Assembly: GCA_033980235.1 (NCBI GenBank)
Contig: CM067067.1
Location: forward strand, 1,364,001 to 1,428,000
DNA length: 64,000 nucleotides
Origin: Diadema setosum
Lineage: Eukaryota > Echinodermata > Echinoidea > Diadematoida > Diadematidae
Direction of reading: 5' to 3'
The notes under the pieces were generated by a model, which was not told the origin of the DNA, did not search any database, and saw nothing but the letters and a program-made list of their open reading frames with translations. Below, piece by piece: positions 25,201 to 33,427 of the stretch (the stretch's first letter is position 1; every line of letters starts with the position of its first letter). Position numbers and translations under genes: made by a program.

Positions 25201-25440
25201 CCCAGAATGGAAGGTTATCTAGCAAATGTTATTCTGCATTAGTGCATGATTAAAGAAACTGTATGCAGTTTCTGTCTTTAGTGCATTTACAGAACATTGC
25301 ATTGATCCTGATTTGCCTGTTTGGTCTGTTTTTTGTTTGTTTTGTATGTCAAACAGGTCGTCGATGCTGTGAAGAATTACAAGGGTGAAGGGACTGTGCC
25401 AGTTGTGACAAAGACCGAGTCCATGTGCACCATCCTGTAG
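12460..25440 (+). CDS. SELENOW2: Selenoprotein W2 / Rdx12 (MIEN1)-type selenoprotein, four exons
   Basis: Joining 12460-12494, 23027-23124, 23690-23766 and 25357-25440 gives 98 codons (97 residues) if the TGA at 23034-23036 is read as selenocysteine. Every junction is GT-AG with matching phase (2, 1, 0). The Rdx fold is evident: beta-strand TIEIEY, redox motif C12-G-S-U15, GYYPRFRELAAQLEAA helix, VVTGKKGRSSSFEVKMNGQ, VMFSKLESGAFPDFEEVV and a C-terminal helix, ending CTIL. In the family, SelW uses CxxU, while the mammalian relative Rdx12/MIEN1 has CxxC and a CaaX box. Here CxxU and CaaX occur together. The likely role is a thioredoxin-like redox protein anchored to membranes by prenylation. 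Intron 1 is 10.5 kb and holds another gene. Reading TGA as stop would leave a 14-residue peptide, which the conserved downstream exons and the SECIS argue against. Symbol assigned by resemblance. Confidence 0.92.
12888..13113 (+). CDS. MADF gene exon 1
   Basis: Starts ATGGCGGCC and ends GAC G before donor GTGAGT (13114), phase 1. Confidence 0.8.
12888..16312 (+). CDS. MADF/BESS-domain transcription-factor-like protein, three exons
   Basis: Exons 12888-13113, 14182-14360 and 15677-16312 join in frame (phases 1 and 0) to 346 residues. The N-terminus carries a MADF (Myb/SANT-like DNA-binding) domain split over exons 1 and 2: KLLELVEIYKSLPCLYD, YHNREERARSWVDIADRMG, then EEVRAKMKSIRTQYARI and a WWLLPKLSFLDDF end. 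The middle is Ser/Pro-rich and low in complexity, with a basic patch (KVRRPLKKLKKD). The C-terminal part has a BESS-like motif, EDEDAVFGRYVGNEMRG then DIQAKRIAKMRIQKVLF. Family knowledge: MADF binds DNA and BESS mediates protein contacts, and many such genes are lineage-expanded or transposase-derived. It lies on the same strand within intron 1 of SelW2. Splice phases show it cannot be spliced in frame from SelW2 exon 1. The ATG at 12888 is first in the frame. Confidence 0.82.
14182..14360 (+). CDS. MADF gene exon 2
   Basis: Acceptor ATCTATCTTTCTTTCAG. The carried G restores Glu (DEEEVRAKMK). Ends ATC AAA before GTAATT, a weaker donor, phase 0. Confidence 0.8.
14465..14831. mobile_element. 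Short TIR element with G/C runs
   Basis: The left end CAGAAGCGGATCTAG pairs with the right end CTAGATCCGCCCCTG, about 367 bp apart. The interior has G, C, A and T homopolymers and no gene. TATAT flanks both ends. CAGNGGCGGATC-type termini recall hAT-derived non-autonomous elements. Lies in intron 2 of the MADF gene. Confidence 0.65.
14880..15236. mobile_element. Near-perfect palindromic MITE flanked by TTAA
   Basis: The left arm (AGGGGAAGGCTAGTAACTG...) is the reverse complement of the right arm over almost the whole 357 bp, so the same ~68-residue frame appears on both strands. TTAA flanks at 14876-14879 and 15237-15240. A sister copy lies at 40282-40637. Confidence 0.88.
15677..16312 (+). 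CDS. MADF gene exon 3 with BESS motif and stop
   Basis: Acceptor TTTTATCCATTGCAG. The frame begins ENDLLESSVNGDIADII and runs 211 codons to TGA. The BESS-like block is at about 16068-16180. Confidence 0.82.
   Translation, partial: ENDLLESSVNGDIADIIYDNVASESDISQPPISTINTNPSQLDQPISLPSSSAYQTQYTRRISPISISRPSISQYRSSNRLKVRRPLKKLKKDHTPLVDAPSSSTKSSTEEMSSNLLLKTVLTFAERTSQEEDEDAVFGRYVGNEMRGVTDIQAKRIAKMRIQKVLFEAQTGWTETSNEGIYHAPRDGDGTHTQDGYPVGVVCDTNNSRIL
16545..16550 (+). promoter_or_regulatory. Candidate polyadenylation signal of the MADF gene
   Basis: AATAAA 233 bases after the stop. Motif only. Confidence 0.45.
16939..16982. repeat. (ATT)n microsatellite
   Basis: About fourteen ATT triplets with one interruption. 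Confidence 0.95.
16984..17350. repeat. Dispersed-repeat-like sequence (AATGCGCCTTTCCCAC type)
   Basis: The string GCGCCTTTCCCACAAGGCCC followed by AAAGCGCTTACAATC and later AATTGTTCCAGTG-type sequence is characteristic of a widespread animal repeat adjoining microsatellites. Family name not known to me. Confidence 0.5.
17561..17656. repeat. Degenerate TTAGGG-like interstitial telomeric repeat
   Basis: Many GGTTAG/TTAGGG/TTTGGG-like hexamers (ATTAGGGTTAGGTTTAGG, GGCTAGGGTTAGGATTAGG) over ~95 bp directly after a C-run. The canonical vertebrate/echinoderm-type telomere unit is TTAGGG. Here units are diverged. Confidence 0.75.
18274..18482. mobile_element. TIR MITE (TACTGTAAAAC termini)
   Basis: The left end TACTGTAAAACATGATATAT is mirrored by GTTTTACAGTA at the right end, with inner GCGAATT/AATTCGC-like matches. 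A sister copy is at 30572-30744. TA-type ends suggest a Tc/mariner-derived element. Confidence 0.7.
18483..19138. other. Intronic non-coding sequence
   Basis: Lies in SelW2 intron 1. No exon-like or structured feature recognised. Confidence 0.5.
19139..19219. repeat. (ATT)n microsatellite
   Basis: About 26 ATT units with few interruptions. Confidence 0.95.
19553..20560 (+). repeat. Dispersed repeat, CCTCCGCAACG...GTCCGTCCG type
   Basis: Begins ATGCCTCCGCAACGAAGTGG, followed by tandem GTCCGTCC units (19605-19633) and repeated GGGTCAAAGGTCAAAGGTCA blocks. Ends GCGGAGGCATATCAGTCGCC then TAGCGATATATCTAG. This layout is common in marine invertebrate genomes. The arginine/proline-rich frame over it is a by-product. 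Confidence 0.7.
20561..21748. other. Intronic non-coding sequence
   Basis: Within SelW2 intron 1. Two near-identical ATCAGATTTCATCTGA/ATTAGATTTCATTTGA pieces at about 21024 and 21070. No gene seen. Confidence 0.45.
21749..21850. repeat. (GT)n microsatellite
   Basis: GT-rich tract in two blocks with interruptions. Confidence 0.9.
22428..22620. mobile_element. Diverged TACTGTAAAAC-type MITE
   Basis: TTACTGTAAAACCAGTAATTTTC at the left and a mirrored GGTTTTGCATTA at the right, with TTTGCGAA-like internal sequence resembling 18274-18482. More decayed than the others. Confidence 0.5.
23027..23124 (+). CDS. SELENOW2: SelW2 exon 2, contains the Sec TGA
   Basis: Acceptor TTTCTATCTTTCAG, donor GTGAGT at 23125. 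The first base completes Cys12. Then come Gly, Ser, TGA (23034-23036), Gly-Tyr-Tyr-Pro-Arg-Phe and the amphipathic helix, ending in VVTGKKGRS. The two other frames give the unrelated 22849-23133 reading, which is a shadow. Confidence 0.92.
23034..23036 (+). other. In-frame TGA selenocysteine codon
   Basis: TGA sits exactly at the second redox position of CGSU, which aligns with the Sec of SelW (C-G-A-U-G-Y). Conserved coding sequence and normal splicing continue for 82 codons beyond it. Confidence 0.92.
23690..23766 (+). CDS. SELENOW2: SelW2 exon 3
   Basis: Acceptor TTGTTCTCAG, donor GTAAGG. Encodes SSFEVKMNGQVMFSKLESG then AFPDFEE, the most conserved stretch of the Rdx family (FEV..NG..VFSKLE.G.FP). 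Confidence 0.93.
24009..24124. mobile_element. Foldback (hairpin) sequence
   Basis: ATGGGACAAACTATCA...GATCTGGATGTAGCTATC is mirrored by GATAGCGTACACATTCAGAT...TTGATAGTTTGTCTCAT around a short GAAGCGCAGC centre, with ~50-bp arms. Lies in SelW2 intron 3. Confidence 0.75.
24260..24543. repeat. Direct duplication of ~90 bp
   Basis: The block ATAGATGATAAAACAATGAA...TACTATCAAGTGACCTAGTT (about 24262-24350) recurs at about 24451-24542 with few changes. An inverted piece (AATGCAACGCACTTT) lies between them. Confidence 0.7.
25357..25440 (+). CDS. SELENOW2: SelW2 exon 4, CaaX terminus and stop
   Basis: The acceptor is TATGTCAAACAG. Encodes VVDAVKNYKGEGTVPVV, then TKTESMCTIL and a TAG stop. Cys-Thr-Ile-Leu is a CaaX box. 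Leu at the last position favours geranylgeranylation by the known rule, as in human MIEN1. Confidence 0.9.
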   Translation, partial: VVDAVKNYKGEGTVPVVTKTESMCTIL

Positions 25441-25673
25441 GAGAGTGGAAGATTCCAAACACTTTAATTGGCAAAGTGGACATCAGCATGAGATTGACTT
25501 CTGGGATATTCTAAAATCATAGTGGGGGGGGGGGGGGAGGGATAAAGATACACAGCAGGATTGCAAAAAGTCTGGTTTTCCTTGACCTCCATATTTTTTT
25601 TTACTGCCCTGTGCCGAGACTAAATATGTAAAGTCTTTGATGTCATCTATTTCCAAACATTTAAGGTATTACA

Positions 25674-25679
25674 AATAAA
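25674..25679 (+). promoter_or_regulatory. Possible early polyadenylation signal of SelW2
   Basis: AATAAA 234 bases after the stop, upstream of the SECIS. If used, the mRNA would lack the SECIS and could not support Sec insertion. Confidence 0.35.
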
Positions 25680-26116
25680 CAGAGCAGGTGTTTGAAGCCC
25701 GTGCACCTGTGTTCACCCAAAATTCTGAATGTCACATGCAGTAGAAATAGCAGCAGCTATTGTCCCATTTTTCTATGTTTGTAACACAATGGAATGATTA
25801 AAAATTCAGTCTTGTCTGTGTGGTAGCACAGCGCTAAACTATTCACTCTTGGTAGCCGTGAAGATACTTCCATCAGCAGCACCACCTACCAAAATAAATG
25901 CCAAATGACTGCAACTTAAAAGTCTAGGCTTGTATTAAGGCTATTTTGTCCCTCATTTACAATTCATTCCAAAAACTGTTTTGTTGATCCCATGATTACT
26001 GCCATAAACTGTGCAGAGTATCTTGAATTGTCCACTTTGCCTTTTGATGAATGTGTCTTTCATGCAGTCCTTTGTCCTGCTAGAAATCACACTGTTGCCT
26101 ATCCTCACCCACTCCT

Positions 26117-26193
26117 GACCCTGCCTATGACAAGCTGGATTGCAAGGGGAGTAAACCACTCCTCCTATCCAGGCTTTGATATTCCCATGGGTC
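26117..26193 (+). promoter_or_regulatory. SECIS element, type 2 fold
   Basis: Hand-folded. Helix I is GACCC (26117-26121) with GGGTC (26189-26193), followed by an internal loop. The non-Watson-Crick quartet is ATGA (26127-26130) against TGAT (26177-26180), giving U.U, G.A, A.G and C.U. Helix II is 26132-26140 with 26167-26176, 9 pairs and one bulged G. The conserved unpaired AA is at 26144-26145, 13 bases after ATGA. The apical mini-helix GGAGT/ACTCC (26148-26152 with 26158-26162) has loop AAACC. This order is the known type-2 SECIS layout. It lies 677 bases after the stop, in the 3'UTR of the only Sec-TGA gene here. Confidence 0.85.
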
Positions 26194-26365
26194 TGTGGAT
26201 GAGGCTAGACACCAACAGATTTTACTGCAGGTTTACTTTGCATGTGCTATTATGACCATTGCTATGTTTCAGATGTATCTTACTAAATAAGTGTAGATTC
26301 TGACTTTTTTTTTTCAAACATAAAGGGAAGGGGAGGATCAGTTAATAGATAGTGGAATCACAAAC

Positions 26366-26371
26366 AATAAA
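26366..26371 (+). promoter_or_regulatory. Candidate polyadenylation signal of SelW2
   Basis: AATAAA downstream of the SECIS, so a transcript ending here keeps it. Motif only. Confidence 0.5.
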
Positions 26372-26399
26372 TTTTAGAATTTAACACACGTTGTACCTA

Positions 26400-27492
26400 G
26401 TTTGTGTCTCAAGCAGAGGATGTACACATGTTTGAAGTTATGTGTCATCATTCTTTTCAGAATACCCTACCCATCAAGGAAAATGTTGGATTATGTCATT
26501 GTAGTAAATGTACATTGTATGCTGTTATGCAACAAGTTTCCTTCACAATTTGGAAATACTTAATACGGGTCCAGTGGGTGCTTTATGTGTGTATTTGTTT
26601 TATATTTTCACTACGTATCATGTGACTTTGAAAATGCTTTTTAAGCCCTAGAGCCTGTTCTTGCATTGCCTACATTTTGGTTTTAGTTTTCCTTCACTAC
26701 AGAAAGCAATGTAGGTGTAATCCTTTTTTGAATGACATTGTTTTTGTTTTGTTTTTTCCATTGCTTAAATGAATAGAATTTCCTGTCATTTATTGTGGGA
26801 TTTTTGGTATGCGGTGTTCAAGTGGTTACAGCCAATTTCCACAATTGATCATGGTATTCATTAGAAGTCTCATCTAATCCAAGCATGGCTTGTACATGCT
26901 CCCAAACGCCAGCAAATGCTATTAATGTCATGTTGTTGTTATCAAAAGCTCCACGTGTTTAGAAACCTCTATCATTGAAAAATATAGATTACTTGAAGGG
27001 AAGATGTTGTGTTACTCTTGGTTTTCTTCATTTTAATAAAGACTCGGTAGTATGGAGATTCGTGGGCGGTCAAATTCATTCGCTGTCCACCGGGGTACAT
27101 ACAAAAACCACAAACAGCTCTGGTTTAGCGAAAACGTGCATGGAAGCATATGCGCGTGGTTGGTGAGCTCCATCAAGATTCTACACATGTGTGTGTACTT
27201 GCATGAAGATCAGTTGTAAGCTTGTGCACAATAAAGTTCCGGGATTCTGGAATACACATTATATCTGAACCGGGCCAGCCTTCCCGTTCTGTGATATCCG
27301 AAACTGCATGGTCTTTATGGTAGTAAAGTGTGCCACACTGTCCTTGCCATGAGGAGATCTTTGAACTCTTGTGAGAAGGGCTCTTATTGTAACTCTCTTT
27401 CATTCATTTTATTTCATTCTTCAGGTAAAAATAGTAAGAGTTCAAGCGTTTATATATACTCAATATGTACAGGTATGAAAAATGTTTTTAAA

Positions 27493-27497
<5 letters not shown>
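26400..27497. other. Intergenic, no gene seen
   Basis: AT-rich unique-looking sequence. Frames at 26404 and 26975 have no recognisable domain or splice context. Confidence 0.45.

Positions 27498-27540
<43 letters not shown>
27498..27540. repeat. (AT)n microsatellite
   Basis: Uninterrupted AT dinucleotides. Confidence 0.95.
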
Positions 27541-27541
<1 letters not shown>

Positions 27542-27662
27542 GCATGTAACACATACAGAGCTACCAAGTCTCATGCATTGTGAGTGAGACAAGCATTTAG
27601 GGTCTGTCTCACGATTTCACGCATGACACCTATTTTTCTCACGCTTTGGGAGCATAGCTTAA

Positions 27663-28042
27663 AGGGATGGTACAGTCTTGGTTGAGAGGAAAATTGGGCT
27701 TTTAACTTTTTGCGAGATACCAAGAAAACACTTGTGAAATAGTACAGATCATACCATTTTAAGAGGAATTCAAAGTTTATTTGATAAAAATCGGGTTTGG
27801 AATGACTGAAACATCCAAAAACAAAGTAAAACAAAGCGATCGTATTAAAGTGTGGGTCCCACACTTATTAGAATCGCTCTGTTTTGGATATCTCAGGCAT
27901 TTCAAAACCAATTTTCATCAAATAAAAGTTGAATTCCTCATGGAGTTACATGCTCTTTCATATTTCACAAGAGGTTTCTCATTATCTTACAAAAAATTTT
28001 AGAAACCTGAAATTAGGTCTCAGCCAAAACTATACGATCCCT
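27663..28042. mobile_element. TTAA-flanked TIR MITE (AGGGATGGTACAGT family)
   Basis: The left end AGGGATGGTACAGTCTTGG is mirrored by CCAAAACTATACGATCCCT. TTAA flanks at 27659-27662 and 28043-28046. A close copy lies at 42290-42682, sharing the interior (TTTTGCGAGATACCAAGAAA, GTGGGTCCCACACTTA). Confidence 0.88.
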
Positions 28043-29166
28043 TTAAAGGATTAAAGTGAGAGTTGCAATTGAAGGCATATTTCCCTTTTGTCTTTCAAAA
28101 TAAGTAAAAAATAGTCACTTAAGTATGCGCCAGCTTGCACCATTAAGAGCTAAAGATTGAACAAGCTCCCTATACCGTGGGAGGGCGGACACACCCCCCC
28201 CCCCTCCCAATCACCTCCCCTCGTTCAGTTGCTTCGCTCCCTCGCTATGCACATGCGCGCGCGCTGAGATGCTGAGTCATGAAAATCTCACTCATAAAAA
28301 TTTTTTGAACTTGGCATCTATGCTCATACATGTATTTTGAGTCCTAATATTGTCTTAACAGCAATTTTAGGAAGGCAAGTTCACATCAACTTTGAGCTTT
28401 GGAACAATGACGATTAATGTTTATGATGAGAGCTTATTTTCACATACATGGCAAAATGGCCACTTTGGTTTCTGCAATCCCCCCCCCCCCCAAAAAAAAA
28501 AAAAAAAAGGTGGAGGCGAGACTAAGGGAATAAAGTGGCACGTTGTCATTGTTGGTCCAACGTCTCGCTATTATCAACATTTACCTTCAATACTCCTTTT
28601 GACAAATGACTTTTTAAATGTTACTACAAAACTCAAGTTTTGTTACAGATCTGCCTTTGCTTCCACATCAATACATATTAAGGGCTTTCCCCACCCGAGT
28701 TTATTTATTGTTGCTAATCTTTTTTATTAACGAGTGTCATTTTGTCACACTTCTTTTTTCACACCTAGGTACATATTGCTTTTGATTTTATTTCATTTAT
28801 CCATTTCGCATCATACTGTGTGCATTCAGAATTGTCCTAAGTGGGCAAGACACATGGTGGTTGTATGTTTCTTATGGTGTGCTTATGTGTATACGAATGA
28901 ATTTGTGAATACTGTACATGACTCATTACTACCTTATTTTGATATTTTTTAGTTGCACATAAAATCTGCAAAATTGGACATCCTGGACACAAAATCTGAA
29001 ATGAAATTTGAATGTTTGTTAAGAAATCAAATGTTTGATTTATGGTTATTACTATAGAGCTAATTTTGTTAGATATGTTTTTATGGTGTTTGGCTCAAGT
29101 GAGCTGCTGTCATGTGGGCCAAATCATTAACCTTCTACTTCTGCTTGTAGCATGCATCATATATTT

Positions 29167-29192
29167 ATATATATACTGTAAATGTGTATATA

Positions 29193-29253
<61 letters not shown>

Positions 29254-29262
29254 TATATATAT
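29167..29262. repeat. (AT)n microsatellite
   Basis: AT dinucleotides with a few interruptions. Ile/Tyr frames over it are artefacts. Confidence 0.95.
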
Positions 29263-29449
29263 TACATTACATCTTCTTAAAAACTGATGGATGGAACTTG
29301 ACCAAACACAATTATGTGGTAATATATAAAAACACAATTGAGTGGTAGTACCCCAAGGGGGCCCTACAGCTCATAGGGAAGAGCCCAAATATTCATCAGT
29401 TTTCATTACTTTTGACATGTAGGCCTACATCTTTTGAAAATGTCTTTAA

Positions 29450-29804
29450 GGGCATTGTTTACCATTTTCAGATGAAACAAAAACCCAGCTGTAGTGTTTC
29501 AACAGTTCTAAAATGAGAGTTTGGGATAGAAACAACTAATGTAAAAATTTCAATCAGTATAATCAATGTCAAAAGTTGTTAAATATCAAAATGTGAACAA
29601 TAGTTAAAATAAATATGTTTCTAGACTAGACTGTCTACAGTTATGGTTTACTTGGAAAATAGTAATATATCCTTATATTTTGCATTTTATCGTGAAATTT
29701 TTATATGGTAAGATGTTTTGTAATACAACTGACTTACACATATGCATCAAATGTGATATCTTGAACATTTTTAAAATCACTGCTCCCAATGGTAAACAGT
29801 CCCT
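29450..29804. mobile_element. TTAA-flanked TIR MITE (GGGCATTGTTTACC family), copy A only
   Basis: GGGCATTGTTTACCATT at left, AATGGTAAACAGTCCC at right, TTAA on both sides (29446-29449, 29805-29808). Copy B is uninterrupted at this point (near 49482), an empty site. Confidence 0.85.
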
Positions 29805-30571
29805 TTAAAAACCTGGCTCTAGATTTTGACCAAGCATTGCAGGAGTCAAAGAAAATGGATTACAGTGGGAAGGAACCATATGGGGGAGGGGGCGTCCATT
29901 TGATGGAGCCCATATACCCCAAATTAGATTTCTTCTTACATTCCTGACTTCTTGAAAACAAGTTTTGTTTTTGTTTTTTAATTTGACCAAATTTTGGAGG
30001 AATTATCAATGTAGGGGATTTATACTGTTCATAAATGGTGGTTTCCCATGGGTTGAACTGATAAACACTCAAATCAGGTAAATTTACTGTGTATTTGTAA
30101 TTTACAACCTTTCCTTAAAAAAAAAAAATGTCTGAATTTCAACCAAACTTTTGCAGGAATCCTCATTGGGGGAAAAAGATTTTATCTCGCACAAAATGGT
30201 TTTGGTGCCCATTTGGGGCTCAGATAAGCTTATACTCAAAATAATAAGGTGTTGCCCGGGGGACTACAGCAATCCATCATCAAATCACAAAATTTTCAAA
30301 ATAAAATTTGTAGTTAGCCTCGCATTGGAGTCCAAATGAGTTGACCGGATACCTGTGGGTTCCTTTGTTTTATTGCTCACAGACAGCTTGCCATTATTGT
30401 GTAAATAACCTGCTACAGCCATTAATGTATGGTTGTACTGTTTCATTCTTCTCCTTTTCTTTGATATCTATGCCACAGTTAACCTTTAATTCATGCATTT
30501 CTGTTTTAATTTTTGAGGTACACGTTTAGGCTTGATACGTCTCTATCCAACAGTATTCACTCTGTATAATG

Positions 30572-30744
30572 TACTATAAAAGATGATATATTCGCAGCAT
30601 GAATTTTTTTTTTTGCGAATTGCCACTGGCATTCAACGCATATAGTACAAATGTATAGACAAGAACTTTTGTGTGCATTTTAATTTCGCTTATCTTGGTG
30701 TTCGCGAAATGAAAAAGCCCGCGAACATTCTTTGTTTTACAGTA
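30572..30744. mobile_element. TIR MITE (TACTGTAAAAC family), copy A only
   Basis: TACTATAAAAGATGATATAT ... GTTTTACAGTA. Interior matches 18274-18482 (GCGAATTGCCACTGGCATTC). Copy B passes directly through (about 50310-50325), so the insertion postdates the duplication. Confidence 0.75.
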
Positions 30745-30896
30745 GTACACAAGGCTTCGCACTCGTGCCTCACTTTGACAGAGAGAAGGGGGGGGGTGCA
30801 AAATATCTTGTATGCCACTGACAACAATTTACATTGGTCCCAACATGACTGGATTATGATTAAGCATTTATTTGAATGCCAAAGAAGGGAAGCTTC

Positions 30897-30898
<2 letters not shown>

Positions 30899-30965
<67 letters not shown>
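30899..30965. repeat. (AT)n microsatellite, left side of foldback
   Basis: About 33 AT units abutting the foldback element. Confidence 0.95.
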
Positions 30966-30967
<2 letters not shown>

Positions 30968-31017
30968 GTGAAGCGGGCTTGGCCTCGTACGTGGTGGGTA
31001 CTGCATCATTGGTATAT

Positions 31018-31415
31018 GTGAGACGGAAGGAAAACTTGCAGTAAAGACGTTTGCAGTGGTGTTCAGTCTTGCCTTTATTCCCCGAGCTTTCGGCTATTTC
31101 ACTAGCCTTTTTCAAGGGCTTGATGAGACATAACATAAAAGCAAAAAAGCAACCAATTTGCATGCATTTGAACAGAAATAGAAATAGAAATAGTAATAAC
31201 AAGAAGCCAATCAAACGGAATATAGGCAGTGGCACCAATTCTATTTCTATTTCTATTTCTGTTCAAATGCATGCAAATTGGTTGCTATTTTACTTTTATG
31301 TTATGTCTCATCAAGCCCTTGAAAAAGGCTAGTGAAATAGCCGAAAGCTCGGGGAATAAAGGCAAGACTGAACACCACTGCAACGTCTATACTGCAAGTT
31401 TTCCTTCCGTCTCAC
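31018..31415. mobile_element. Foldback element with ~180-bp arms, copy A only
   Basis: GTGAGACGGAAGGAAAACTT (31018) is mirrored at 31396-31415. The arms stay almost identical to a centre near 31215 with GAAATA/TATTTC repeats. Each arm holds a small hairpin GGCTAGTGAAATAGCC followed by GAAAGCTCGGGG. (AT)n tracts lie on both sides, suggesting insertion into an AT tract. Copy B lacks the whole unit. Confidence 0.85.
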
Positions 31416-31419
31416 ATCT

Positions 31420-31431
31420 ATATATATTATA

Positions 31432-31510
<79 letters not shown>
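31420..31510. repeat. (AT)n microsatellite, right side of foldback
   Basis: AT dinucleotides with GTAT interruptions. Confidence 0.95.
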
Positions 31511-33350
31511 GAAGAGTCTGATTGGACAATGGGCAAAGTGCCATTTTCGATGATATGAAAGTGAGCCCATTAGATAAAGTAAAATACACTGTACAACCTG
31601 TCTAATAATACCTCACTTGTTTAACAAGGAATATTTTGAAAATTATTGTGAAACTTAATCCATATTTTAACAGATTTATTGGCAAATCTCAATTTAACAA
31701 GAATGGAATTAGCTCATTTTGAGATCAAACACTTAATACAGAGATTTCTGGATTCATCAAATGCAGAAAAATAGTGATGTATTTGTTCAAAGTGTGAGGA
31801 AAAACTGATAACCCAGTCAACACTTGCACGAATCGTCAACATTTGTCATATCTATACAGTATATCGCCCTCTCTCGATAGGCGTCTCTCGACTCTCGACG
31901 TCCCAATAAATGATCTGAAGAGAAGAGAACCGTTATTTAAGCAGAAATCAATCTATATTTCGAGGACATCAAAATAGCACTTGACCTTGCTCTTCTAGAA
32001 AACAAGAGAAATAATATTCGATTACACATTTCTCTGGACATAACATTTCCAGGGAAAGTGTACTCTTTGTAAGAAACAGGGATTAGTGAAATGCGTATAC
32101 TACAGTACAGTACTATAAGCGGAAGCCTGTGAGCCAATGAAAGCGCTACCAGTATACCTTCACTAATTCGCATAGATAATGTAGTGAATGTGACCATTAT
32201 TGTCACATAAGAACACATTATCTGAATTTGATGTGGCATTGGATTTGTTACGAGAAGGTTAGGGTTCAACCATCTACGACCGTCAACGAGACAAGATGTC
32301 CTACACACAATTTCCCTCTTGACCTAGGTGTAGGGCCTATTTATTAAAAAATATATGAATCTGGGTACCGGTACCTGGGGACGCTGTATGTAACGACAGG
32401 GCCCTCTGGTAAGCCAGAGTTAACACTGAAAAGGCTACTCTAGACATCTAGACTTTGGAGAAAATGGATGTTGCTGTAAACATTGGTAGATTTTTCTATC
32501 CTTTCGCCTTTCTAACGAGAAAAAATTACAATGAAACAAGGGAACAGTGAGAAAAAAAAAGTTGATGAACTATCAACCTATGTGTTGCATCATTGTTGTA
32601 CTTGCCGTTGTGCTTTACCAAACTTATGGCAATTGAATCTCTAAGGGGATGGGATCCCAAGTTGTTTAGATAAGTACAAGAATTATAGTAATCTTTTAAA
32701 ATCTTCTTCTCTAGAACCAGATAGAGCTTAATTAGTGCGAGGAGTAATTACATCGGTGACTGTAGGTTTAAGTTTGTCCATGGGATATCCAGGGATACCC
32801 CCTCAGATTGGGGTTGGCCCTGGGGGATAATCTAGTAGGTAACCAAATTGGGGACCAATATTTCAGCTTCTCCTTGAAGACCCCATACCGGATTTCTACT
32901 AAACACGTAGCAGGTGGCGTCCCTAGGGTGATTTGGATGGGCAGTCTATGCCTATCACCCCCCCCCCCCAGGTTTCAAAAGCCTCCAAGTCAAAATTATT
33001 AATCAAATAATAATAGTGATGATGATAACCAGAAGGGATAGAACTCACTGTTATGTGAGTTAGTACATGAACGGCTGTCGTTTCAAGGTTATTCAATTCA
33101 ATTTTTTCATTTTCATCTTCTTTTAGAAAATGCATAGTCAAATTTTGACGAAACTCGTCTGGAATACTTGCTACGATGTCAGAATGTTCTATATACATGA
33201 AGATGAAGCGTTCAACGTGGTTTATTCAAAATTGCCAAGCTTTCAGTCTTTTCTTTAGACCTTCATCGAGGCTGTTCAGAAGTGATACATAAGTTGACTC
33301 ATAGCAGCACCCGATATAAGTATGCTGCATGTAATAGTATAATTCATATA

Positions 33351-33353
<3 letters not shown>

Positions 33354-33415
<62 letters not shown>

Positions 33416-33427
33416 ATATGTATATAT
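33354..33427. repeat. (AT)n microsatellite
   Basis: AT dinucleotides grading into ATGT units. Confidence 0.95.

Noticed and set aside
25488..25540. Alternative SECIS start (ATGA at 25488)
   Set aside because: No helix II partner or GA quartet at suitable spacing, unlike 26117-26193.
31937..32308. 123-residue minus-strand frame
   Set aside because: No domain recognised, no splice context, and much of it is missing from duplication copy B.
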